Source of the DNA: Veillonella rogosae JCM 15642
GTDB lineage: Bacteria > Bacillota > Negativicutes > Veillonellales > Veillonellaceae
DNA: 64,000 nt
Reading direction: 5' to 3'
NCBI RefSeq assembly: GCF_002959775.1
Contig: NZ_PPCX01000004.1
Span: 1 to 64,000, forward strand
In this document: piece after piece, positions 52,623 through 60,827 of the stretch
Layout of the letters: each line of letters starts with the position of its first letter
How positions within the stretch are numbered: position 1 is the first letter of the stretch
Notes under the pieces: model-generated
Database searches by the model: none
The model's input: only the letters and a program-made list of their open reading frames with translations
What the model was told of the DNA's origin: nothing
Made by a program: the position numbers and the translations under genes

Positions 52623-53483
52623 ATGGCATACGAATATTTAACAGTGGTCACATCGTTCATAATGTTTTTTATGATTGGTGTGACCTTGTCTATACACCCT
52701 GCGTCGATTATGGTAGGGACGAATACCTATATAGAATCACAAAGCAAATGGACTCGATGGAACGGATATATTATCTTTATATTGCTCCTATTTGTTATGG
52801 ACCTGTTCCTAACAAATGCTGAATATCTAGCCTTTTACGATATATACGGCAACCTTATGAACATAAGCCATCTCAATGTTGATTTTATGGATATTTTCTT
52901 TAGTGAAAGTTTCCAAATCGTTGTAGCGGTCTTGTTTTTGCTCGTCGTATTCCAAGTTTTGGGACTCGTCGATGTAGCCCATGGTGAAAGAAATCTATCC
53001 TTTTACTACAGTCAAGTAGAGACGGGCAAGAAGCCGCCATCTTGGATGGAGCGATACCTGGAAAGCGAGAAGGGCTCGCTAGGGGCAAGTATAATAGGAC
53101 TCCTATACATGCTGTGGATGACCAAGCGGAGCATGTGGACATATATTGTCTGCGTTGTGTGGTTCAAGGTACTTGCTATGCTAATGAATGTACTAGTTTC
53201 ACCCGTTATCAACCGCATTATGCACACCAATAATGAACTAGCGACACATGTGATTCTTGATCCTTATATTATTTCCTATGTACTGGCAGGCTTCTTATGG
53301 GGCCATGTGGCGCTACATCATGACTTGAGTAAAGCATATAGATTGGCCAAGAGCGTTGTCATACCCTTAGTTCCTCGTCTAAGTGTACTGGTGGGGGCCG
53401 TTCTCTTTATTGGATTATCTTTAGCCATCATATTCGTTCCTATCACGTGGGATGTGGTGGTGGACGTGCTTACAAGTAAATAG
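52623..53483 (+). CDS. Polytopic membrane protein of unknown function
   Basis: A 286-residue protein with about seven predicted spans (for example residues 7-26, 45-60, 96-115, 175-195 and 245-270). It starts 1 base after queF and has no ribosome binding site of its own other than within that gene, so it is probably cotranslated. It shows no recognised family motif. Context suggests a link to queuosine salvage, which is untested. Confidence 0.7.
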   Translation: MAYEYLTVVTSFIMFFMIGVTLSIHPASIMVGTNTYIESQSKWTRWNGYIIFILLLFVMDLFLTNAEYLAFYDIYGNLMNISHLNVDFMDIFFSESFQIVVAVLFLLVVFQVLGLVDVAHGERNLSFYYSQVETGKKPPSWMERYLESEKGSLGASIIGLLYMLWMTKRSMWTYIVCVVWFKVLAMLMNVLVSPVINRIMHTNNELATHVILDPYIISYVLAGFLWGHVALHHDLSKAYRLAKSVVIPLVPRLSVLVGAVLFIGLSLAIIFVPITWDVVVDVLTSK

Positions 53484-53537
53484 ATGAACCTTGTTATTTC
53501 CTGTGTTTTTTGGGTTTTAAAAGTTATTCTCATTCTC

Positions 53538-53669
53538 TTGACAATGAATTGATTCAGGTGTTAGAGTATGGTTGTATTAATCAGAATACATAAACGTTTA
53601 TACCTAGTGTATAGTGAGTAACAAGGTGAAATACATATCGTCCTTGGGATATTCCTGAGGGCGATTTTT
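53538..53669 (+). promoter_or_regulatory. cysK promoter and attenuator-like leader
   Basis: TTGACA at 53538-53543 is followed at 17-18 bp by TTAGAG/TAGAGT. About 60-90 bases later there is an intrinsic terminator: ATCGTCCTT (53637-53645), loop, GAGGGCGAT (53657-53665) and TTTTT. It lies 28 bases before the start of cysK, so transcription must pass it. CAAGG (53622-53626) could pair with CCTTG to form an alternative structure. This suggests transcription attenuation of the cysteine operon. Confidence 0.5.
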
Positions 53670-53696
53670 ATCATCTGTCGCTAGAGGGAGGATCAG

Positions 53697-54611
53697 ATGA
53701 GCATAGTAACAAATCAAACAACTGAACTGATTGGTAAAACTCCGGTATATCAATTACAAAATACCAATATTTATGTAAAACTTGAAAAATATAATGTAGG
53801 TGGCTCTGTGAAAGACCGTGCCGTTCTTGGCATGTTACAAGACGCCAAGGAGAAAGGCCGTATCCATGAGGATAGCATCATCGTAGAGGCTACAAGTGGC
53901 AATACAGGTATTGCTCTTGCCATGGTGGGCGCTATCTTACATATTAAAACTGTAATTATTATGCCTGAAAGCATGAGTAAAGAACGTCGTGAACTTATTA
54001 AGGCGTACGGTGCACAGCTCATCTTAACACCAAAAGAAATGGGCATGAAGGGCGCTCTTGAACGAGCAAATGAAATCTTAGAGAAATATCCTAATGCATT
54101 TACCTTGGGCCAATTTGTAAATCCTGCGAATCCAGATATGCATTACCGTACTACGGGCGCTGAAATCGTAGAGCAAGTGCCGAATGTAGATGTATTTGTG
54201 GCAGGTATCGGTACAGGTGGTACTTTCACAGGTGTTACTAGACGATTGAAAGAGCATAATCCGAATCTGAAAGCTATCGCAGTGGAACCAACAGGATCTC
54301 CGGCCATTACAGAAGGCAAGGGTGGTCCTCACAAAATTCAAGGCATTGGTGCGGGCTTCATTCCAGAGAACTTCGACCAAAGTTTGATGGATGGCGTACA
54401 AACTGTAAGCGATGAAGAAGCCTTTAGCGAAGTACAAACCTTTATGCGTGAAAGCGGTGTTTCTATTGGACTTTCAGCGGGGGCCGCTATCGTAGCAGCT
54501 AAGCGCATTGCACGAGAAGAACCAAAGGCGAATATAGTGGTTATTGCACCAGATGGGGTAGAAAAATATTTATCCCTCTTGGATTTTGCTAATAACGAAT
54601 ATGTAAAATAA
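53697..54611 (+). CDS. cysK: Cysteine synthase (O-acetylserine sulfhydrylase)
   Basis: A 304-residue PLP-dependent enzyme. The PLP lysine is Lys39 (NVGGSVKDR), the substrate loop is TSGNTG near residues 66-71, and the PLP phosphate loop is GIGTGGTFTG near 176-185. It converts O-acetylserine and sulfide to cysteine. The length fits the CysK/CysM A-type enzyme. The serine acetyltransferase gene follows about 100 bases later, making a short cysteine operon. Confidence 0.94.
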   Translation: MSIVTNQTTELIGKTPVYQLQNTNIYVKLEKYNVGGSVKDRAVLGMLQDAKEKGRIHEDSIIVEATSGNTGIALAMVGAILHIKTVIIMPESMSKERRELIKAYGAQLILTPKEMGMKGALERANEILEKYPNAFTLGQFVNPANPDMHYRTTGAEIVEQVPNVDVFVAGIGTGGTFTGVTRRLKEHNPNLKAIAVEPTGSPAITEGKGGPHKIQGIGAGFIPENFDQSLMDGVQTVSDEEAFSEVQTFMRESGVSIGLSAGAAIVAAKRIAREEPKANIVVIAPDGVEKYLSLLDFANNEYVK

Positions 54612-54711
54612 CGGATTTCGCATAGATAAAACATCTTATGTATAGGAATACAGACCACATATGTTGTATACTATATGTTATATGAGTAGAGTTATTTGAG
54701 ATGGAGTCACT

Positions 54712-55320
54712 ATGATGCAAGGTTTGCGTGAATTATGGGGCAAAATTCAATATAATATTAAGCGCGTAATGGATTCTGACCCAGCCGCAACAAGTGTGTG
54801 GATGGTTATTTGGACGTATCCGCATATTACGGCCTTGTTCTGGCATTTCTTTGCACACCGCCTCTATAAGGCAGGGTGGCCAACCTTAGCGCGTCGTGTG
54901 GCATTACATTCTCGTCACGTAACGGGCATTGAAATTCATCCAGGTGCAACGATCGGCCGCGGTTTATTTATTGACCATGGTATGGGCGTTGTAATCGGTG
55001 AAACCGCCATCGTAGGTGACAATGTAACACTATTCCACCAAGTTACACTAGGGGGGATGTCCTCTAAACAGGTAAAACGCCATCCAACCATCGAAGACGA
55101 AGTGCTCATCGGTACAGGCACAAAAATCTTAGGGGATATTACTATTGGGGCGCGCACAAAAATCGGTTGTAACCTTGTTATTAAACATGATATCCCTAAA
55201 GACATGGTTATCTTTGAAACGGATCCAGAAAATATGTATGTCCGTAAACCTCGTCGTACTAATAACGGTAAGGCTGAGGAAAAGAAAATCCCCGATGACT
55301 ACATAGAATACTATATTTAA
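54712..55320 (+). CDS. cysE: Serine O-acetyltransferase
   Basis: A 202-residue left-handed beta-helix enzyme, the short Firmicutes form. Conserved segments are HRLYKAGW, EIHPGATIGRGLFIDHGMGVVIGETAIVGDNV with catalytic His in FIDHG, and the hexapeptide repeats VTLFHQVTLGG, IEDEVLIGTGTKILGDITIGARTKIGCN. It makes O-acetylserine for the adjacent cysteine synthase. Starts at 54712 or 54715 (tandem ATG) behind GGAG. Confidence 0.94.
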   Translation: MMQGLRELWGKIQYNIKRVMDSDPAATSVWMVIWTYPHITALFWHFFAHRLYKAGWPTLARRVALHSRHVTGIEIHPGATIGRGLFIDHGMGVVIGETAIVGDNVTLFHQVTLGGMSSKQVKRHPTIEDEVLIGTGTKILGDITIGARTKIGCNLVIKHDIPKDMVIFETDPENMYVRKPRRTNNGKAEEKKIPDDYIEYYI

Positions 55321-55371
55321 TATAGTAGTAAAACAAATCTGGTTCATCGAATCCATGTTGAAATAATACGA

Positions 55372-55401
55372 TTGACAATGCCTTATTGGGTATGATATGA
55401 T
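55372..55401 (+). promoter_or_regulatory. tRNA-Ser promoter
   Basis: TTGACA at 55372-55377 and TATGAT at 55396-55401, separated by 18 bp, 15 bases upstream of the tRNA. Confidence 0.7.
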
Positions 55402-55416
55402 TACCCAGTAAAGCAT

Positions 55417-55507
55417 GGAGGATTACTCAAGAGGCTGAAGAGGACGGTTTGCTAAATCGTTAGGGCGGGTTACCGTCGCTAGGGTTCGAATCCCTAATCC
55501 TCCGCCA
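55417..55507 (+). tRNA. tRNA-Ser (anticodon GCT)
   Basis: A 91-base tRNA with a 7-bp acceptor stem (GGAGGAT with ATCCTCC), a discriminator G and encoded CCA at 55505-55507. The anticodon loop TTGCTAA carries GCT at 55451-55453, reading AGC and AGU. The long variable arm typical of tRNA-Ser is present, and the T-loop GGTTCGAATCC is canonical. Confidence 0.97.
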
Positions 55508-55511
55508 TGCA

Positions 55512-55544
55512 GAGACCTTACATCATCTGGTGTAAGGTCTTTTT
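55512..55544 (+). terminator. Terminator after tRNA-Ser
   Basis: AGACCTTACA and TGTAAGGTCT arms around TCATCTGG, then TTTTT. Confidence 0.92.
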
Positions 55545-55708
55545 GTATACTATGATTTAATTTTATAGGTCCTGTTATTGCAATGATTCAGGTGAATCTA
55601 GGGACTCATAATTATTGTATTACACAGGTGTGTAAGGTTATAGAGTTGACGTATCACAAGGGTACTCATATAATAGATTGTATAAAATGTAATTTTAAGG
55701 AGACTCTT

Positions 55709-56458
55709 ATGAATACAAAACATACACGTCAAATGAATGTTATCCGTCGTGCATTAGGGATTGGAGCGTTGTGCTTAGTAGCCTCTGTTGGTTTCGTTCA
55801 CGCTGAAAGTATTGCTATCCCAAGCGCACGTCCTATGATTGATGGTATCGGTGCTGATGTAGAGACAATTAGCAGCTCTACTAAAGTACAACACCATGTA
55901 AGTGCAGATGTTGTAACGCCAAATGATTGGACATATACGGCACTGCAAACACTTATCAAACATGGTGCTATTACTGATACTCATGGCTTTGCTTTTGATG
56001 GCACTAGCTATACAAAAGATGAGCTCATGCCTCTTATCGATGAGGTGGTGACAAAACGGGAGCAAATGAACGAAAATGATCGCCAATATGCGTTGCGTAT
56101 TTACCAAGAAAACATGCGTGATGTAATGGATTACCGCATCGCTCGCGATAAGAAAATCACCGAAGAGCGTCGCCAAAAATTAGACGCAAAACGTGCTGCA
56201 AAGGCTAAGAAATCTGGCAAGACTTACCAAGTGTCTCAAGATCAACAAGAGGCTCTTGATAAAGCTAATGATGAAGTAGCGAAACCAGAAGAGCGTGCCT
56301 TAACAGACGAGCAAATCAAAGAAAAAATGAAGAAATTTAAAATTGATGACTCTCGCGTTAAGGTAAATAACGAAGTACGCATTCGCTACGCTGGTTCCAA
56401 AGATAAGAAATCCAAAACAGATGCGCGCATGCAAACGGAGATGATCTTTACTCTATAA
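55709..56458 (+). CDS. OmpM-like SLH-domain envelope protein, short form
   Basis: A 249-residue exported protein (ATG 55709 behind AAGGAGAC; an upstream in-frame start at 55583 is unsupported). A signal peptide ends near GFVHA. Residues about 65-105 form an SLH-like domain (DWTYTALQTLIKHGAI). The next 90 residues are a charged coiled coil. The last 30, VNNEVRIRYAGSKDKKSKTDARMQTEMIFTL, look like only the first strands of an OmpM-type barrel. A normal OmpM has about 400 residues, so this is a truncated or minimal tether. An interrupted terminator follows it. Confidence 0.65.
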   Translation: MNTKHTRQMNVIRRALGIGALCLVASVGFVHAESIAIPSARPMIDGIGADVETISSSTKVQHHVSADVVTPNDWTYTALQTLIKHGAITDTHGFAFDGTSYTKDELMPLIDEVVTKREQMNENDRQYALRIYQENMRDVMDYRIARDKKITEERRQKLDAKRAAKAKKSGKTYQVSQDQQEALDKANDEVAKPEERALTDEQIKEKMKKFKIDDSRVKVNNEVRIRYAGSKDKKSKTDARMQTEMIFTL

Positions 56459-56624
56459 CCCTTAATTAGGAGTTATATTGCCTATCACTATCTTCTTGCA
56501 TCTCTTCATGACAAGTAGCCGCAAGGTGATGGGGGAATATGCGAACCGTACATTTACAAATAAATGATAACTATAAAGGGACCGCTTCTGATATGTACCC
56601 ATTTTCCTGGACACATATTATTTA

Positions 56625-57434
56625 CTAGCCTAAACACATGGATGCTTCTCTGTATTTCACAGGGGGCATCCATTTTGTTTTTGCTTGAATCCTTTTGTTA
56701 TTGTAATAGTTAATGTATTCTTCTATCGCTGCTGCAAAAGCATTAAAAGATGAATATTCTCTCTCAAAACCATAATATATTTCCGTTTTCAATCTACCAA
56801 AAAAGGTTTCCATCACAGAGTTATCATAACAATTTCCTTTTCGAGACATAGATTGAATAATACCATGCTCTTTGAGTGTTCTCCTAAAGTACTTATGTTG
56901 GTATTGCCATCCTTGATCAGAATGGAGGATTAATCCTGAAAGATTAGTAAACTTCTTGAATGCCTTCTCTAACATACGAGAAATTTGTTCTAAGTTAGGA
57001 CTTAATGCTAAGTCATAAGCAACAATCTCATTCGTATTCATATCTAAAATAGGCGACAAATAGCATTTTCCCCATGAGAAATTAAATTGAGACACATCAG
57101 TAGTCCATTTTTGTAATGGTGCAGTTGTACTAAAATCTCTATTGACGATATTTTCTGCTACCTTACCGACTTTCCCTTTGTAAGAGTGGTACTTTTCTTT
57201 CGGTCGCTTTCCTGCGAGCCCCATAATATGCATAAGTCTTTGCACTCGTTTATGATTGACTACAAAGCCTCGATTAAGAAGCTCTTGATATACACGGCGT
57301 ACACCATACCGGCCTTTATGTTCTGTAAAAATCTTTTGAATTTCATCTTTTAGCTCTGTATTTCTTTTATCTACAAGATCTACTTTAGTAAGTTCAAAAT
57401 AATAGGTAGATTTGGACATTGGCATAGCTTTCAA
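56625..57434 (-). CDS. IS3-family transposase OrfB (DDE integrase domain)
   Basis: A 269-residue catalytic domain. The HTH_21-type start is followed by the rve integrase core with DD(35)E: Asp113 (WTTDVSQF), Asp173 (LHSDQGWQYQ) and Glu209 (NSVMETFFG). The -1 frame of OrfA reads KTLRQQGYQLKHLLKAMPMSKSTYYF without interruption, so the full OrfAB protein comes from ribosomal frameshifting. No truncation is seen. Confidence 0.92.
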   Translation of the reverse strand: MKAMPMSKSTYYFELTKVDLVDKRNTELKDEIQKIFTEHKGRYGVRRVYQELLNRGFVVNHKRVQRLMHIMGLAGKRPKEKYHSYKGKVGKVAENIVNRDFSTTAPLQKWTTDVSQFNFSWGKCYLSPILDMNTNEIVAYDLALSPNLEQISRMLEKAFKKFTNLSGLILHSDQGWQYQHKYFRRTLKEHGIIQSMSRKGNCYDNSVMETFFGRLKTEIYYGFEREYSSFNAFAAAIEEYINYYNNKRIQAKTKWMPPVKYREASMCLG

Positions 57435-57442
57435 AAGATGTT

Positions 57443-58012
57443 TTAGTTGATAGCCTTGTTGGCGGAGCGTTTTGATAATCGCTGCTTTTTCGCCTTGAGT
57501 CGCGCAGCCTCTTTTTCTTCTCTCAAGGCAATCTCTTTTTTTATGACTTCATTTTCAGCTTTAATATAAGCAATTTCAGCTCGTAAGCGAATGAGTTCCT
57601 CATATTCACTCTCTTTGAGCTCTCGAGGTGAGATAGTCTTAGGTACTTTCATTTTGCAATCCTTTGGTGATCGTCCTTTAGGTTTATTAATAAGACCATT
57701 GTATCCCAAAGTTTTGTATTTATGAACCCATTGATACAGTTGGCCAGTATTAATTCCAGCCCTAATAGATACAGAGCGGATAGATTCTCCAAATAATACT
57801 TGGCATACTAACTCATATTTCTTCTCTGGAGACCAACATCGCTTATCTGGATTATGCTTATTGATTTCTGGGCCATTAAACTCTTCCTGTTTAGCCCATT
57901 TTATTATTTGTTCGTGAAAAGTATGAGTCAATACTCCAGTTGGCGTCTCTGGCCATTCACCTTGATTAAATAATTCAATTGCTTTTCTTTTAAATTCATA
58001 ACTATATCTCAT
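57443..58012 (-). CDS. IS3-family transposase OrfA
   Basis: A 189-residue protein beginning MRYSYEFKRKAIELF at 58012, behind a GGGGG site. It has helix-turn-helix segments (SIRSVSIRAGINTGQLYQWVHKYKTLG) and a Leu-zipper-like coiled coil near the C-terminus (EYEELIRLRAEIAYIKAENEVIKKE). Near its end, the A5 run at 57486-57490 (complement strand) is where a -1 shift would enter the OrfB frame, giving the OrfAB transposase. An upstream in-frame start at 58054 lies in the inverted repeat. Confidence 0.88.
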   Translation of the reverse strand: MRYSYEFKRKAIELFNQGEWPETPTGVLTHTFHEQIIKWAKQEEFNGPEINKHNPDKRCWSPEKKYELVCQVLFGESIRSVSIRAGINTGQLYQWVHKYKTLGYNGLINKPKGRSPKDCKMKVPKTISPRELKESEYEELIRLRAEIAYIKAENEVIKKEIALREEKEAARLKAKKQRLSKRSANKAIN

Positions 58013-58087
58013 GAAAATACCCCCTTTACTGCTTGTCCAGTAAAGGGGGTACATATCATTCGGCGGTCCTTTTTCTATTGATGCAGG

Positions 58088-58150
58088 TATCTATATTTAT
58101 TTATCTATGTATCTATGTTTATGTATCTATCTATGTTTATGTATCTATTA
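58088..58150. repeat. Simple repeat TATC/TATG region
   Basis: Repeated TATCTATG and TATCTATC units with two copies of TATCTATGTTTATG, lying about 120 bases before the gene at 58269. It could vary in length by slippage. The rest of the 200-base gap is A/T-rich with no gene. Confidence 0.6.
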
Positions 58151-58268
58151 TGTAAAAAGTGTATCTTTAAATACCCAAGAGGGGTATAAAGTATGGTACA
58201 ATTAAGGATAGTGTAATATCTGTTAGGTTATATCTAGCAGTGTGATATATGGAAATTAGGAGGACCTA

Positions 58269-58871
58269 ATGGCAAACGAAGTTAAATTACAAGATGCAAT
58301 GCAATCTGATTTTACTGCTGTCGTAAGCGACATTGCAGAGGAATTATTGGCGCGCCTTAATATTGACGAGGACGGTTCTGTTATCGATATGTTCCAAACT
58401 GGTTCCTTTGATCCTTGGCAATTATTCGTCTTCTTCGGCGCTTTAGAAAAAGCTCTCGTTGAGTACAGAACGGATAAACGCAAGAAAACAGTTATCGTTC
58501 ATGCACAACCTGAGGCTCTTCTTGGTATTGGCCGCGTAGTGACACCTGTATCTACTATGCTTGAGCACGTATTGATGTCTCGTCTAAACGATATGAGCGA
58601 AGGTCGCTTGGAAACAGGTATGCTTACTGTATCTGCGGAAAGCATCGATTACGAAGGTGTCAATCTTAAAGGTCGTCATGTAGTTATCGTATGTGACCTT
58701 GTAGACGAAGATTCTGATTACCTTAAAGAATGCATTAAACTATGTAAAGAATTGAAAGCGAGCCACGTTGTAGCAGTGCCTCTCATGTTGTGGAATCCTG
58801 AGTTGATCGACAACTTGACAGAGGAAACTATCAAGGCGGAATTATCCCATGAAAATCGTCCTCTCTCCTAG
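58269..58871 (+). CDS. Protein of unknown function upstream of yaaA
   Basis: A 200-residue soluble protein. The N-terminal half is helical (FTAVVSDIAEELLARLNI), and the C-terminal half has alpha/beta segments KKTVIVHAQPEALLGIG, GRHVVIVCDLVDEDSDYL and SHVVAVPLM, which resemble a phosphoribosyltransferase-like fold without a recognisable PRPP motif. AGGAGG precedes the start. It overlaps yaaA by 23 bases, so the two are cotranslated. No family name can be given. Confidence 0.65.
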   Translation: MANEVKLQDAMQSDFTAVVSDIAEELLARLNIDEDGSVIDMFQTGSFDPWQLFVFFGALEKALVEYRTDKRKKTVIVHAQPEALLGIGRVVTPVSTMLEHVLMSRLNDMSEGRLETGMLTVSAESIDYEGVNLKGRHVVIVCDLVDEDSDYLKECIKLCKELKASHVVAVPLMLWNPELIDNLTEETIKAELSHENRPLS

Positions 58872-59589
58872 TAAGACAAAAACAATTACTAATGCTGCTA
58901 GCAACGCAGTCAATCATGCAGTTCGAGACGGACAATTTCAGCCGCAGATCACACAAGAAATCATAAAACATGTGCAGTCTCTCGATGTCACGGCTCTTGG
59001 CAAGGCTTTAAAGCTAAAGGATGATAAGGCACAGGCGCTCTTTGATTTCTATCAAGCGTTTGAGTCCCAGCCAGTAGGTATCGCTTGTGAAAGCTACGAT
59101 GGCATTGCTTTCAAATATTTAGACTGGCAGAACTTGTCTGATGAGGCCAAGGCCTTTGGTGAAAGCCATCTCGTTGTGATGTCTGCATTGTACGGCGTCG
59201 TAGAGCCTACGATGGGCGTGCGCGATTATCGGCTCGATATGGTTGATAAGGTAGGCATTAATCTATACGACATATGGCGGGAAACGGTGGATGCATACTT
59301 TCACAAGGAAGATTGGATTCTAAACCTAGCGTCTAAAGAATATGCTAAAATGGTAAACCATCCAAAGGTAGTGACCGTTGAATTTTGGGAGTTACGAGGC
59401 GATGCCTTTAAACAGATGAGTACGTCCTCGAAAATGAGTCGCGGTGTGATGGCTCACGAATGTTTAACAGCACAAGTGAAACATGTGCGGGATTTGCCGC
59501 GCGAAATCAATGGGTTTACCTGTGTCACTGACATAGATTCCATTACTATACCAAGCGAATCGATGACGGTTCGTTATGAAAGGAAGTGA
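58849..59589 (+). CDS. yaaA: Peroxide stress protein YaaA (DUF328)
   Basis: A 246-residue DNA-binding protein of the YaaA family, which lowers free iron and limits oxidative DNA damage. Family segments are MKIVLSPSKTK at the N-terminus, YDGIAFKYLDWQNLS near 84-98 and LSALYGVVEPTMGVRDYRLDM near 120. It overlaps the upstream gene by 23 bases and the downstream hydE start. Its place beside hydE fits an oxygen-sensitive anaerobe. Confidence 0.9.
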   Translation: MKIVLSPSKTKTITNAASNAVNHAVRDGQFQPQITQEIIKHVQSLDVTALGKALKLKDDKAQALFDFYQAFESQPVGIACESYDGIAFKYLDWQNLSDEAKAFGESHLVVMSALYGVVEPTMGVRDYRLDMVDKVGINLYDIWRETVDAYFHKEDWILNLASKEYAKMVNHPKVVTVEFWELRGDAFKQMSTSSKMSRGVMAHECLTAQVKHVRDLPREINGFTCVTDIDSITIPSESMTVRYERK

Positions 59590-59593
59590 TTGT

Positions 59594-60712
59594 TTGCAAG
59601 TGCAAGACATTCTCGGAAAAGACCTCGTCGGCGATGAATGGCTGACCGAGGAAGAATTGCGATTTCTCATGTCTGTAACTGATGAAGACGAGTTGCAGTT
59701 AATATATAAAAAGGCTTACGAAGTGAAGGCGAAATATGTACAGCCTGTAGCGTACTATCGGGGCCTCATCGAGTTCTCGAACCGATGCATCAAAAACTGT
59801 AATTATTGCGGTATCCGTCGTGAAAATGACAAGACGGAACGCTTTGATATGAACCGTGAAGACATCATCAAGATGGCTCAGTGGGCGTATGACCATGAAT
59901 ATGGTTCTATTACGCTACAATCTGGTGAACGCAGTGATGATATATTCGTTGATTATGTGGTAGATCTCATTCGCGATATTAAGGCCCTCGGCGATGGTTC
60001 TCTGGGCATTACGATGTGCGTAGGAGAGCACAGCGAAGAGGCGTACCGTCGCATGCGTGAAGCTGGTGCGAGCCGTTATTTATTGCGCATTGAAACAACA
60101 AATAAAGAACTGTACCATAAAATTCATCCTCAAGATGAATTGCACTCCTTTGAAACGCGCGTTGAATGCTTACGTCGTTTGCGCCGCGTAGGCTTTCAAG
60201 TAGGTACAGGTGTTATGATCGGTTTGCCTGGTCAAACGGAAGAAGATCTCGTGAACGATATCTTGTTCTACCGTGACATGGATATCGACATGATCGGTAT
60301 GGGGCCTTATGTGGTGCATCATGATACGCCGCTAGGCCAAGAGGCTCTAGCGATGGGGATTGATGATGAAGCGGGCAAGCTCCGCCGCGTTCAACTAGGT
60401 CTTAAGATGATTGCGTTGACGCGCTTGTTCTTAAAAGATGTAAACATCGCGGCTACTACAGCGTTGCAAGCACTGGATAAACTAGGCCGTGAAAAAGGTT
60501 TAGCCGCGGGAGCAAACATTTTGATGCCTATCATTACGATTCCAGAACACCGTGCAAAATACTTGTTATACGATAATAAACCTTGCGTAGACGACAATGC
60601 AGAACAATGTAAAGACTGCTTGACGCGCCGCGTTATGTCCATTGGTGATACTGTAGGATGGAACCAAAATGGTGACTCCAAGCACTACGGCAAACGGACA
60701 GGAGAATTTTAG
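59594..60712 (+). CDS. hydE: [FeFe]-hydrogenase maturation radical SAM enzyme HydE
   Basis: A 372-residue radical SAM protein (378 if ATG 59576 is used). The TTG at 59594 is 7 bases after GGAAG and is preferred; the ATG at 59576 overlaps that site. The cluster motif CxxxCxxC is in CIKNCNYC, numbered 71, 75 and 78 from the ATG. The GERSDDIFVDYVVDLI and YLLRIETTN segments are typical. HydE works with HydF and HydG to build the H-cluster; HydF, HydG and a hydrogenase are not in this window. It resembles BioB/PylB-like enzymes, but HydE fits best. Confidence 0.85.
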   Translation: MQVQDILGKDLVGDEWLTEEELRFLMSVTDEDELQLIYKKAYEVKAKYVQPVAYYRGLIEFSNRCIKNCNYCGIRRENDKTERFDMNREDIIKMAQWAYDHEYGSITLQSGERSDDIFVDYVVDLIRDIKALGDGSLGITMCVGEHSEEAYRRMREAGASRYLLRIETTNKELYHKIHPQDELHSFETRVECLRRLRRVGFQVGTGVMIGLPGQTEEDLVNDILFYRDMDIDMIGMGPYVVHHDTPLGQEALAMGIDDEAGKLRRVQLGLKMIALTRLFLKDVNIAATTALQALDKLGREKGLAAGANILMPIITIPEHRAKYLLYDNKPCVDDNAEQCKDCLTRRVMSIGDTVGWNQNGDSKHYGKRTGEF

Positions 60713-60720
60713 ATTTATAT

Positions 60721-60766
60721 AGTCCTCTTTTTTCGGGAAAATTTTTCCCATAAAAAGAGGACTTTT
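60721..60766 (+). terminator. Terminator after hydE
   Basis: AGTCCTCTTTTTT pairs with AAAAAGAGGACT, with an internal GGGAAAA/TTTTCCC stem; TTTTC follows. Confidence 0.88.
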
Positions 60767-60827
60767 CTATTGAAGTGTCGAAATGTATTAGCAAAAGCCG
60801 TAATTTGCCAATAAGGAGGCGATTCCG

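Larger units (their letters stand above)
56589..58058 (-). mobile_element. IS3-family (IS150-group) insertion sequence
   Basis: A complete 1470-bp IS. The terminal inverted repeats begin TGATATGTACCC at both ends and match at about 22 of 25 positions; they end TG...CA as in IS3. A direct repeat of TTC at 56586-56588 and 58059-58061 is the 3-bp target duplication. Two overlapping frames on the minus strand encode OrfA and OrfB, with DDE residues and a poly-A slippery run, so the element looks intact. Confidence 0.93.
56575..58074 (+). terminator. Intrinsic terminator split by the IS3 element
   Basis: AAAGGGACCGC at 56575-56585 and GCGGTCC plus T tract at 58063-58074 flank the IS. Removing the IS and one TTC copy restores an 11-bp stem closed by a TTCG loop and followed by TTTTT. 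It would have ended the OmpM-like transcript. Confidence 0.8.

Noticed and set aside
53560-53690. T-box for cysteine before cysK
   Set aside because: No AGGGTGGNACCGCG-type core and no specifier loop could be found; only a terminator-like hairpin is clear.
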